In this document: piece after piece, positions 1 through 9,100 of the stretch
How the letters are laid out: the number at the start of each line of letters is the position of its first letter
Numbering within the stretch: the stretch's first letter is position 1
From: Actinomycetota bacterium
Lineage (GTDB): Bacteria > Actinomycetota > Acidimicrobiia > Acidimicrobiales > Poriferisodalaceae
Reading direction: 5' to 3'
Assembly: GCA_014238065.1 (NCBI GenBank)
Contig: JABABU010000032.1
Location: 1-59,413, forward strand
Length of the DNA stretch: 59,413 nt
Notes under the pieces: model-generated
The model's input: only the letters and a program-made list of their open reading frames with translations
What the model was told of the DNA's origin: nothing
The model's database searches: none
Translations under genes and position numbers: made by a program

Positions 1-73
1 CGACGGCGAGACCGCCGACGATTCCGCTCAGGACCAGAACGCTTCGCTTCAGGTTGTTGTTGTGGTTGCTCAT
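1..73 (-). CDS. Start of a secreted or membrane protein (partial)
   Basis: Only the first 24 codons lie in the window; the gene runs off the left edge. The visible N-terminus is polar and Asn-rich (MSNHNNN), then LKRS, then a hydrophobic stretch (VLVLSGIVGGLAV). That is the layout of a signal peptide or an N-terminal membrane anchor. The ATG at 73-71 is preceded by an AAGGAG ribosome-binding site (81-86) at good spacing, so the start is well supported. No function can be assigned from this fragment. Confidence 0.6.
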   Translation of the reverse strand, partial: MSNHNNNLKRSVLVLSGIVGGLAV

Positions 74-195
74 TTTCGGTCTCCTTGGTGAGTTGGTCAC
101 GTGTAGGAGCACCGAGATCGTCAAGACCTAACAGAAACCACAAAAATATTTCCGGGAACAACACACGCGAAGCTGCCAGAAGGCGAGACCGAGAA

Positions 196-498
196 CTATT
201 CCGACCGTTCGATGACCTCTCGAAGCTGTTCAAGCGTCGGAGATCCCACGAGCCCGTCGGGGGTTGGATAGACGCGGCAAGAGAGCCCGACGGGTGCCGA
301 CACGGCTGCGAACGGGTCGACCCCATCGATGATGATGCTCGGAGAACCCCTGAACCCGATCGTCTCGGCCAACTCTGGAGTGTCGACCTTCCGGTACATG
401 ACCTCCAACTCCGGGTACTCCAGCCCCAGGATGCGCAGATGCCGATCGGTCTCAGTCCAGTTCGGACAGTCGTCGAAGTACTGCAGCGTCACGCGCAT
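196..498 (-). CDS. Small thioredoxin-fold protein (DF-family type)
   Basis: A 100-residue protein opening with a beta strand and YFDDCPNW, followed later by GSPSIIIDG, the cis-Pro region of thioredoxin-like folds. This resembles the small DF-family (seleno)protein/thioredoxin-like group often annotated near alkylmercury or metal-handling genes. There is a single N-terminal-motif Cys (residue 11) instead of a CxxC pair, and another Cys near residue 74, so it is probably not a classical disulfide reductase. The gene stands alone between a divergent-looking spacer and the secreted-protein start. The precise role is unknown. Confidence 0.6.
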   Translation of the reverse strand: MRVTLQYFDDCPNWTETDRHLRILGLEYPELEVMYRKVDTPELAETIGFRGSPSIIIDGVDPFAAVSAPVGLSCRVYPTPDGLVGSPTLEQLREVIERSE

Positions 499-779
499 GG
501 CGTCAATCTACCTGGGCGCGTCGGAGCCAGGGACGACGATCCACAGCCAATGTCCACGACAGCCGTGACCCGCCGCTACATCCTTGAGACCCTTGTTAGC
601 GATCTGCGCTGAGCGCAATGGCGTTTCTGATCTCATCACGACTGCGCCTTGCGGGAGCGCGGCCGAGGACAACCGAAAAACTTGGACACCGAGAAGCGCC
701 TCTGAAATGAGGACCGCTCTGCCCTTTGCGACGACGGAGCGGTGTGACGAAGGCGCGTGATCCTGTGAGTCTTTGCGCG
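499..779. other. Intergenic stretch, no gene recognised
   Basis: About 280 bases with only short open frames lacking recognisable domains or good ribosome-binding sites. I see no tRNA-like cloverleaf or clear hairpin terminator. Confidence 0.4.
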
Positions 780-1040
780 TCAGCTCATGCCGGCAAGGCT
801 GCGGAAAATGGCGGCTTCCTCACTCAGCTCGAACAGGAGCCTCCGCTCCAGCGGTTCGCTGCAGGCCGTCAGCTCATGACGAAGCGGTTCATGGACGATG
901 GGGTCGCCGAACGATGGCTGGGAGGCTGCGAGTGCTTCCCGTGCGGCTGCGATTCCCTGGAATCCGCGCTCCCTCACTGCTGGCTCGAGCTTCCAGTCCC
1001 GGAGTTCACCGTCGATCAACTTCAGCTGGCGTGGATTCAT
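780..1040 (-). CDS. Possible small hypothetical helical protein
   Basis: An 86-residue frame beginning MNPRQLKLIDGE and ending in an acidic/leucine-rich helix (LLFELSEEAAIFRSLA). Composition is that of a soluble, highly charged helical protein, with no Cys- or Trp-rich character typical of shadow frames. The open frame continues upstream of the ATG at 1040 without a stop, antisense to the following gene, so the start is not secure; only a weak GGGAA lies upstream. Family unknown. It is listed because the translated composition looks protein-like, and it could still be chance. Confidence 0.35.
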   Translation of the reverse strand: MNPRQLKLIDGELRDWKLEPAVRERGFQGIAAAREALAASQPSFGDPIVHEPLRHELTACSEPLERRLLFELSEEAAIFRSLAGMS

Positions 1041-1233
1041 GGGTTCCCATCGGCGAGTCGACGCCCTTTCTGAGCAGTTCAAAGAACTTGAGTGCACTTC
1101 GGGACCGCGCCTCGCTCTGAGGTCACTGGACGCCGCTGCGACTTGAAGAACCTCACCTTGGGAACGCCGACGAAGAAGACCATCGCTGCCCTGACCGAAC
1201 GTGCCTCCCTGATCTTCGCCCAGCGAGCAGAAT

Positions 1234-2001
1234 GTGATCATGATCGGCATCATCGGAGCAATGGAGGTCGAAGTCGAACTACTCGTCGACGAATTGGAAG
1301 AGCCCACTGTCATCGACCGTCGTGGCCTGAGATTCTTCGCCGGTACTCTTCGGCATACAGAAGTCGTGGTCGTCGTCGGTGGCATTGGCACGGTCAACGC
1401 CGCAGCATGCACCGCAGTTCTGCTGGATGCGTTCGAACCCACAGCGGTGCTGTGCACGGGAGTTGCTGGAGGGCTGTCACCTGCGCTCGTGGGTGATGTG
1501 GTCATCGGATCTGCCACGATTTCGCTCGGGCATGGCCAACTGACGGTCGAAGGACTCACCCCGACGCCCACCGAACCGCCCCTGCAGGAACGCCAGAATC
1601 CACTGCTGTTCTCAGCCGGCCCGAACCTGCTCGCAGCCGGCCGGGCTGTTGCCGACACCCACGAGTTCAGTTCGCTGGAGTGCGTGCCCGACGATCGAAC
1701 TCCGAAGTTTCTCACTGGTGTCATCGCTACCGAAGACGCCTACTCCATCAACGGCGCCCGCAATCGACGCATGCTCGAGACCTACGGCTGCGTCGCCTTC
1801 GAGATGGAGGGCGCGGCTATCGCGCAGATCTGCCATCAGGCGGGAGTTCCCTTCCTGGCCGTGCGCGCCATCAGCAATCCTGCCGATGAGGCAGGTGCCG
1901 CCGAGGGCGTGTACGGGCGATGTAAAGCCGAGACGGCACGATCAGCTCAAGTCGTCGTCCTCAACCTGTTGGAGGCGCTACCTGACCACGGCACTTCATA
2001 G
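1234..2001 (+). CDS. MTAN/futalosine-hydrolase-type nucleosidase
   Basis: A 255-residue member of the PNP/UDP phosphorylase superfamily that hydrolyses the N-glycosidic bond of adenosine-type nucleosides. Visible hallmarks are the N-terminal GxxxAMEVE strand (residues 8-14), GIGTVNAA (50-57), GVAGG (76-80) and FEMEGAA, with the catalytic-type Glu at about 192. The usual MTAN Ser-Asp dyad is Ser-Asn here (AISNPAD, about 213-218), which I associate more with futalosine hydrolase (MqnB) than with MTA/SAH nucleosidase. Start could be GTG 1234 or the internal ATG 1240; no strong ribosome-binding site distinguishes them. No menaquinone genes are adjacent. Confidence 0.8.
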   Translation: MIMIGIIGAMEVEVELLVDELEEPTVIDRRGLRFFAGTLRHTEVVVVVGGIGTVNAAACTAVLLDAFEPTAVLCTGVAGGLSPALVGDVVIGSATISLGHGQLTVEGLTPTPTEPPLQERQNPLLFSAGPNLLAAGRAVADTHEFSSLECVPDDRTPKFLTGVIATEDAYSINGARNRRMLETYGCVAFEMEGAAIAQICHQAGVPFLAVRAISNPADEAGAAEGVYGRCKAETARSAQVVVLNLLEALPDHGTS

Positions 2002-2243
2002 CCCGCCGGACCGGTCATCGGACGTTGCCCACAGCGAGCAGCTTCATCCTCGAGCGATTCATCGGTCCGCTGACTGGCAGCAGGTCTGGGAACGAGAAGG
2101 GAAGGTCGCCGTTGCCAAAGCGACGAATTCCGCTCGCCCTCCCGCGGGGAGTGAGTTGAAATCACTGTAAGAATGGGTTTGTCGGCCTCAAAGTTCGTTG
2201 GTCTTTGCCGCTCCGTGACAGCTGAACAGACAAGGAGTTCGTC

Positions 2244-2723
2244 ATGACCACAGCTTTCGCCGCGATCGTGTTGGTAGGCGCGATCTGTGGCCTAGCCACG
2301 ACCATGACAGTGGCCGGAAGAAGTTGGTTGAAGTCGAACGCGCTCAGCCTCTCTGCCGCGATCGCGTTGGGAGCTCTTCTCGGCAGCCTCCATCTCTCCG
2401 AAGTCGAGAGCTTCGTCCCATGCGAGATGTGCTGGTTCCAGCGGATCGCCATGTATCCGCTCGGGGTGATCTTGCCGATCGCAGCGTTCCGTCGCGACCG
2501 CTGGATTCTTGAGTACGCCATCATTCTCTCCGCAATCGGGATGGCCATCTCCACCTACCACATCCAACTGCAGTGGTTCCCGAGCCAGGGATCGTCATGC
2601 GATCTCGGCGCGCCATGTACGCAGAAGTGGATCGAAGCGCTCGGCTTCGTGACGATCCCGCAGATGGCGTGGCTCTGTTTCGCAGGGATCCTCGGACTCG
2701 GGCTCTTGGCTCGCGAACGCTAG
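2244..2723 (+). CDS. DsbB/BdbC-type disulfide bond oxidase
   Basis: A 159-residue integral membrane protein with about four hydrophobic segments. It carries the DsbB/BdbC signature CEMCWFQR (Cys60, Cys63), followed by the YPLG motif, and a second cysteine pair (Cys119, Cys125) in the extracytoplasmic loop. Such proteins reoxidise a thioredoxin-like oxidant and pass electrons to quinone. A clear AAGGAG precedes the ATG. The gene is alone in its orientation unit; the window also encodes other thioredoxin-fold proteins (196-498 and 53811-55928), but no linked DsbA. Confidence 0.88.
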   Translation: MTTAFAAIVLVGAICGLATTMTVAGRSWLKSNALSLSAAIALGALLGSLHLSEVESFVPCEMCWFQRIAMYPLGVILPIAAFRRDRWILEYAIILSAIGMAISTYHIQLQWFPSQGSSCDLGAPCTQKWIEALGFVTIPQMAWLCFAGILGLGLLARER

Positions 2724-3057
2724 ATCGCGTCGGCCAGCCTCACTTTCCATGGGGTGGTAGTACTCCATACCGGGATTCCTCCCCAAGATCCCCCGGTTCG
2801 TGCAGCCTTCAAGCGCTGCCCCGGACGTGTCACGGACACCCACCTCGGACGCCATCGTGTCCGGTAGGTCGGGGATGCGGTCGCTGTCTCGCGGAAAGAA
2901 ATGTCCGCTGCAGTCAATGATCGTCACCACAGATTGGTGCCTTGCAGATCTGCGAATCACTTCTGAGAGTGCGGACAAGCGGGCGGAGGGTCCCGGATCC
3001 ACGTCAGGAAGACTCTGGAACTACTCTCTGGCGAACGGTCGAAAAACGAGGAGCACC
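2724..3057. other. Intergenic stretch upstream of the CMD-sulfatase pair
   Basis: About 330 bases. Open frames exist on both strands, but none has a recognisable domain. The plus frame that enters the CMD gene from upstream is Ser/Arg-rich and looks non-coding before the GTG at 3058. The region presumably holds the promoter of the CMD-sulfatase unit. Confidence 0.35.
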
Positions 3058-3627
3058 GTGCGACTACCCATCCCGAAACCACCCTATGGACCCGGCATCG
3101 CAGAGTCGATCAACCGTTGGGAAGCTGGATCGAAGCTCGAGACGCCGGAGATCTTCGAGGCCTTCCACATCCATCCGGAATTGGCGTCGCGCACCGGGGT
3201 GCTCGGCGCCGGGTTCCTCGGGCACAACCTCATGAGCACGCGTGACCGGGAGATCGTGATCGACCGGGTGACGGGCAGCCTCGGCGCCGAACACGAGTGG
3301 AGCCTCCACGCGACGATCTTCGGAAGTCACGTCGGACTCACAGAGGACCAGCTCGACTCGACCGTGACCGGCCCAGAGCAGTCACGTGACCTGTGGCCAG
3401 ATGACGAATTGCGACTCATGGAGGTGGTCGACGAACTCGCGGCCACCGCCAACCTCGACGACGAGTCGTGGTCCTTCGTGAGAGCACGATACGACGACCA
3501 GCAGATCATCGAGTTCATCATTCTCGTCGGCTGGTACCGAACCGTGTCGAGCATGTGCAATGTGCTGCAGATCCCTGCCCACCCACAGTGCCGCTCCTTC
3601 ACCGACAACGGAGGGGCAGATGTCTGA
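3058..3627 (+). CDS. Carboxymuconolactone decarboxylase (AhpD-like) family protein
   Basis: A 189-residue protein with the all-helical CMD/AhpD architecture. The region STRDREIVIDRVTGSL..EHEWSLHATIF corresponds to the core where AhpD has its CxxC; here the cysteines are replaced (EHEWSLH, keeping the His), so peroxidase chemistry of the AhpD kind is unlikely. The C-terminal EFIILVGWYRTVSSM is typical of the actinobacterial subfamily. The GTG start is chosen because GAGGAG lies just upstream. The 3' end overlaps the sulfatase start by 8 nt, so the two are translationally coupled. Substrate unknown. Confidence 0.8.
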   Translation: MRLPIPKPPYGPGIAESINRWEAGSKLETPEIFEAFHIHPELASRTGVLGAGFLGHNLMSTRDREIVIDRVTGSLGAEHEWSLHATIFGSHVGLTEDQLDSTVTGPEQSRDLWPDDELRLMEVVDELAATANLDDESWSFVRARYDDQQIIEFIILVGWYRTVSSMCNVLQIPAHPQCRSFTDNGGADV

Positions 3628-5893
3628 TCAATTCGGAGGCACGATCGCACGAGAGGTGGCCGACTCGACACCGTGGTGGCCCAAACCGGTTCTCCCCGCC
3701 GAGGGCAGTCCCAACGTTCTGATCGTCCTGCTCGACGACACAGGCTTCAGTCATCTCGGCTCGTTCGGGTCGTTCATCGACACTCCGAACTTCGATCGGC
3801 TGGCTACCAACGGACTCCGGTATACGAACTTTCACACCACGGCGCTCTGCTCCCCCACGAGGGCATGCCTCCTCACCGGACGCAACCACCACTCGGTCGG
3901 AATGCGTGCTGTGTCGAACTTCGACACCGGGTTCCCGAACATGCGAGGGCGCATCGCGCCGAGCGCCGCGACCCTCGCCGAAGTTCTCGAACCGGCCGGC
4001 TACCACACGATCGCTGTCGGGAAATGGCATCTTGCTCCGATGCGGGAAGCCTCCGCTGCCGGACCGTTCACCGACTGGCCTCTTCAACGAGGCTTCAACC
4101 GGTTCTACGGATTTCTCAACGGTGAGACTGATCAGTTCCACCCGGAGCTGTGCGCCGACAATCACTACATCGACCCTCCAGCCACGCCAGAGGACGGGTA
4201 CCACGTCTCGGAGGACCTGGTCGATCAGTCGATCGACATGGTTCGGAACCAGAAGTCGCTCGTTCCGGAGCGACCGTTCTTCCTCTACCTGTGCTTCGGA
4301 GCAACGCACGCCCCTCACCAAGCACCTGACGAGTATTTGGCCAAATATCGGGGCCGTTTCGACGAAGGGTGGGATGTCTGGCGCCAGCGCGTCTACGAAC
4401 GCCAGATCGAACTCGGCGTGATCCCCGAGCACACGGAACTCGCGCCCCGAAATCCGGGGGTCCAACCGTGGGACGATCTGACAGCGGACGAGAAGGCGTT
4501 TGCGTGTCGCCTTCAGGAAGCCTTCGCCGCCTTCCTCGATCACACCGACGCTCAGCTCGGCCGTCTTCTCGACGCCCTGGAAGAGCAAGGAGAGCTCGAG
4601 AACACGATTGTCTTCGCCCTGTCCGACAACGGCGCCTCCCAGGAAGGAAGTTCGAGTGGCGTGACCGACGAGTTCCTCTACTTCAACAACATCCCCGAGG
4701 ATCTCACGGCCGCTGTGGCCCGTCTCGATGACATCGGCACCAGACGCAGCTCGAGCAACTATCCATGGGGCTGGGCACAGGTCGGCAACACGCCGGGGAA
4801 ACGCTACAAGCAGAACACCCATAGCGGAGGCGTCCGTGATCCCCTGATCGTCAGCTGGCCTGGCGGCATGGACGAATCGTGTCGAGGCCAGGTCCGCACA
4901 CAGTTTCATCACGTGATCGACATCGCTCCGACGGTTCTCGAACTGTTGGGTTACGAGGCTCCAGCCGTCGTCAAGGGAATCGACCAGCAGCCAGTGGAGG
5001 GAACCAGTCTCGCCTACACCTTCGATCCCGCAGCCGTAGACGCCACCTCCGTGCCGACCGCCAAGACCTCGCAGTACTTCGAGATGTTCGGGCACCGGGC
5101 GATCTGGTCAGCAGGTTGGAAGGCAGTGACCTACCACCAGCAGGGCCGATCGCTCGAGGACGACACCTGGGAGCTATACCACCTCGACGAGGACTTCTCC
5201 GAGACGAATGATCTCGCTGAGGTTCATCCCCGACGCCTCGCATCGCTCATCGAACTCTTCTGGGAAGAGGCAGAGCGCTACGGCGTGCTCCCCATCGACT
5301 CGGGTGAAGCTCGCGGTCTGTTCGCGGGCCATCCGGTGGCCGGGACGCCGAGGGCACGCAACACTTTCGTGTATCTGCCTCCACTGGATCGGGTGCCGAT
5401 CGACGCGGCGCCGGCACTCGGCAGCCGATCGTGGCAGCTCCGATCGCAGGTGAGCAGAGCTGATGTCTCGGAGCAGGGCGTCATCCTCGCCCTCGGCACC
5501 ATCAACAACGGGTTGACGGCCTACGTCCAGAACAATCGCCTGGTGTACGAGCACAACTTCTTTCGGAACGTCACCAGCATCACGTCGGAGCCGCTACCCG
5601 ACGGAGACGTCACGCTCGGTATCGACTTCGACCGGGTGCGTCGAGGCCCAGCGAGAGTAAGACTCCTCGCCGGCGACACCGTGATCGGCGAGGGGATCGT
5701 GCCCAGGATCTCGACGATGATCTCATCTACCGGGCTCGATTTCGGGTGCAGCACAGCCGGAGTTTCCGACGCATTCGCGGCACCATTCGCCTTCGAGGGC
5801 AGCATTCACAGAGTCGAGATCGCGACCCAGCGGGCCATGTCCGCCGAAGACGAAGTCGCGGCAGAGATCCGTGTGGCATTGGGAACGCAATAA
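3620..5893 (+). CDS. Arylsulfatase (type I, formylglycine)
   Basis: A 757-residue alkaline-phosphatase-superfamily sulfatase. The metal-binding NVLIVLLDD (about 32-40) is followed by the formylglycine motif CSPTR (Cys77-Arg81), then GKWHL and SDNGAS, all standard for type I sulfatases. The C-terminal 200 residues form an extra beta-rich domain like that of long mycobacterial AtsA-type enzymes. No signal peptide is visible, so it is probably cytoplasmic. The ATG at 3620 follows GGAGGGG. It is coupled to the upstream CMD protein and lies directly before a secreted lyase-like gene, which fits desulfation of imported oligosaccharide or another sulfate ester. Confidence 0.92.
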   Translation: MSDQFGGTIAREVADSTPWWPKPVLPAEGSPNVLIVLLDDTGFSHLGSFGSFIDTPNFDRLATNGLRYTNFHTTALCSPTRACLLTGRNHHSVGMRAVSNFDTGFPNMRGRIAPSAATLAEVLEPAGYHTIAVGKWHLAPMREASAAGPFTDWPLQRGFNRFYGFLNGETDQFHPELCADNHYIDPPATPEDGYHVSEDLVDQSIDMVRNQKSLVPERPFFLYLCFGATHAPHQAPDEYLAKYRGRFDEGWDVWRQRVYERQIELGVIPEHTELAPRNPGVQPWDDLTADEKAFACRLQEAFAAFLDHTDAQLGRLLDALEEQGELENTIVFALSDNGASQEGSSSGVTDEFLYFNNIPEDLTAAVARLDDIGTRRSSSNYPWGWAQVGNTPGKRYKQNTHSGGVRDPLIVSWPGGMDESCRGQVRTQFHHVIDIAPTVLELLGYEAPAVVKGIDQQPVEGTSLAYTFDPAAVDATSVPTAKTSQYFEMFGHRAIWSAGWKAVTYHQQGRSLEDDTWELYHLDEDFSETNDLAEVHPRRLASLIELFWEEAERYGVLPIDSGEARGLFAGHPVAGTPRARNTFVYLPPLDRVPIDAAPALGSRSWQLRSQVSRADVSEQGVILALGTINNGLTAYVQNNRLVYEHNFFRNVTSITSEPLPDGDVTLGIDFDRVRRGPARVRLLAGDTVIGEGIVPRISTMISSTGLDFGCSTAGVSDAFAAPFAFEGSIHRVEIATQRAMSAEDEVAAEIRVALGTQ

Positions 5894-6060
5894 GGACAAC
5901 GGCGACCATCTGTCCAACGCTCAGTGCTTCTGGCCCCGCGCCCACGTCAAACGGCGTCCGTGGTTCCTCGTTCACTCCTCAACGCCCTGTCGTCACATGT
6001 CACGAACTGTCAGGCAGCGCCACCTGATGCGTCGCGGCGCGGTGGTCTCAACTTATTCGC

Positions 6061-6079
6061 CACCCCGTAACAACGGGTG
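6061..6079. other. Small hairpin between sulfatase and lyase genes
   Basis: CACCC (6061-6065) pairs with GGGTG (6075-6079); GT/AC extends the stem after one bulged C, leaving an AACA loop. There is no T-run, so it may be a weak terminator, a 5' leader structure or chance. Confidence 0.3.
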
Positions 6080-6155
6080 ATGTCTTCCCGCTGACCAGGT
6101 GTCGACCGGAGACCGTACCGCTTTGACTCCAGTGAGTCTTCGATCTGCCGACAAA

Positions 6156-9100
6156 ATGGTTATGCGCTCGATAGCTGTTCTCTGTTCACTGCTGATGGTG
6201 GGGCTTGCCACCGCGGCAATCCCAGAGATCGAAGGACGTCCCATCGCAGCCGTCTCGTACGCGGTCAATTTCCAGTCATCGAATGCACCGACTCCAAGCG
6301 GCTGGAATGCGGATTCAGGAGCGGCTTTCTCCGAAGGACAAGGTTTCGGATGGATTGCCGAGGACAACAATCGACGCCAATGCGGCGACCGTAACGCAGT
6401 GCCCGATCAACTTGTGGACACCTTCTGTCACGCCACAACTCGGTATGTACAAGTAGGCGGGTCGTGGCAGGCCATCGAGTCGCCGGCCAGCTGGAGATTG
6501 GCTCTACCAAATGGTCCCTATCGGGTCACCGTCGTCGTCGGCGAATCCGCGAGCCACTTCTCGTCGATCCACCATTCTGTGCAGGCCGAAGGCGTTTCGG
6601 TTCATGATCGGGTGACCACATCGGGGTCCACGCCGACTCGGTCAGCTTCGGTCGACGTATTCGTGGACGACGGCATGCTCGATGTGACCTTCGTTGGTGG
6701 CACCCGAACGAAGATCAGTTCGGTGGTGGTCGACTCCGCAGTCGGGTCACCGACGGCGTCGACGACCACCACACCAGCGACGACCACCACACCCGCGACA
6801 GTCACCACGAGTCCTGACGCATACGTGCTCTCGGTCAACTTTCAGAGTGCAAGAGCGTCCGTCCCTCCGGGCTGGCTTGCCGACAGCGGCGAACAGTTCA
6901 CAACGAATCGCACCTTCGGGTGGCGTCTCGGTGGGAATCCCCGAAGGCAGTGTGGCGAAAGAAACGCGACAGCAGACCAAGTGACGGATACGTTCTGTCA
7001 CGCCACCACTCGATACGTGCAGAGCGAAGGCTCGTGGACCGCTGAGCCATCCCCGGCATCGTGGAGCGCAGCAGTTGCAAATGGCACGTATCTGGTCACT
7101 GTGGTGGTGGGTGAGTCCAAGTTTCACTCGTCAGCCATTCGTCACTCGGTCCAGGCGGAAGGCGTGGTGTTGCACGATCGCGTGCAGACCTCGTCGTCGA
7201 ACCCCACCCGCGGTGCAAGCCGGGAAGTCACCGTGACTGACGGTTTCGTCGATCTCACCTTCATCGGTGATTCCAAAACGAAGGTCGTGTCGGTCGAGGT
7301 GGTCGCCGTCACATCGACTTCAACGACATCAGGTCCATCGCCCAGCCCCACAAGCACCTCGACAACCGGAGCCTCACCAACCACGACCACGCAGGTCACC
7401 GAACTGCAGGCCCTCGCCGTCAACTTCCAAGCCTCGAACGCAGAAGTTCCGTCCGGATGGCAGCGCGACGATGGCACCGCCCGCTCATCGAACTCAGGGT
7501 TCGGCTGGACCCTCCCCGATGGGAACAAGCGACAGTGTGGCGATCGCAACGCCATGTCGAACCAACAACTCGACACGTTCTGCCACGCCACGACTCGATA
7601 CGTATTTACCAACGGATCCTGGCACGCCATTGCATCACCCGCGAGTTGGTCTGCCGACCTGGCAAATGGCACCTACGACGTGACGGTGGTGGTTGGCGAA
7701 TCCAAGTTCCACGCCACCTCAATCAAGCACTCTGTTCAGGTCGAAGGTGTGGTCGTCCACGACAGGGTCTCCACCTCAAATGCGACACCGACAGTAGGCG
7801 CAACAGTGCAGGTGGCTGTCTCCGACGGCAGCCTCGACGTCACATTCGTCGGCGGCACCAAGACGAAGATTGTTTCGCTGGCAGCGGTTCTTGCGTCTCC
7901 ACACCACACCCCGACACCGACCACTACGTCGAGTACACCGTCTCCCTCGACGACCTCACCACCGACGACGGCGGCCCCCGGCGTGATTCTCGAGTACGCC
8001 TTCGAGGACGGCTACGGTGCCTTCGCGAGCGACAGCGCTCCGACCTTGTTCCCCATCGATCTCTTCCTCGGCTACTACAACCCAACGACATCGTGGACCT
8101 CCACTGGTCTGAGTGTCGCTGCGGCGGCCAACGTCGTATCCCCAGGTCCAGCGAGGGCCGCCGCTGAGAGATTGGCTGAGACCGGTCGATCGACATTCGA
8201 GCTGTGGGTCGACCCCGGACCGGCTACGCCGTCACCGCGGGTCATTGCCGGGCTCATCGAGGACGGAAACTCGCACCAGGTAGTGCTGTCACGCGATGGC
8301 AACGACCTGGTCTGGTCAATTGGCTCGGGGGCAGTGACGCTCCGAGTGCCGCAGGTCGGCGGGTCGGTGCACCACATCGGACTCGTCATCAGAGCTGATC
8401 TGGTCGAGTTCTGGATCGACGGTTCGCTGGTTGCGTCGGTCGACGCCGGCAGCAATCTCCTCGGCGCAGCAACTCGTTCTCGAGTAGCGGTCGGTTCGAA
8501 CCCTGATGGGTCGGAATCATGGTCCGGCACGATCGAGCACCTAGTTGTCCACGATGGCTCACTCGCCCAGGCGGTGATGGCGTCACGCTCGGCTGCGCCG
8601 CCGACGTACTCGTGTTCAGGTCCGAGCGCTGCGGTGCGTGACGGTGGTTTCGACAATCAAGGACGGAGCTATATCGGAGTGTTCATGAGCGATGCTGATC
8701 TGGCCGCCGCCGTTTCGGACAACCGCGATCATGCCGTAACAGCAAGATCTGAAGTCATAGCTCACGCGAACGCCATGCTGTGCCAGCGTCCGAACTCGGT
8801 GATGTCGAACGGCGGTGGAAACATATGGCTGACCGACTCCGCCTACGTGGTCGACGGTGTGTTCGATCTCGACGCCGATCGTCACGATTACCGCGCCGCC
8901 GAGCGAGTCTCGCGAGGGCTCGTCGCGTTGGGTCTTGCGTACCGTCAGACCGGAGACGGTCGCTACGCGGAGCACGCGCTCACGCTCATCGACGCGTGGG
9001 CCCTCGACAACGGGAGTCGGTGGGTTCCTGCGTTGTCGCCGAACAATCGCGAGATCGAGATCTACATCACGCAGCCAGGAGTCATCTATGGCGCCGACCT

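Noticed and set aside
2595..3002. A 135-residue minus frame in the spacer before the CMD gene
   Set aside because: Some stretches look protein-like, but there is no recognisable family, and it overlaps the end of the DsbB gene; not supportable.
3599..5095. A 498-residue open frame antisense to the arylsulfatase
   Set aside because: Shadow of GC-rich coding sequence: no recognisable domain, and the plus strand encodes all sulfatase motifs.
8485..8520. GGTTCGAACCC, a tRNA T-loop-like string
   Set aside because: Lies inside the LamG-like coding region and no acceptor or anticodon stem can be folded around it.
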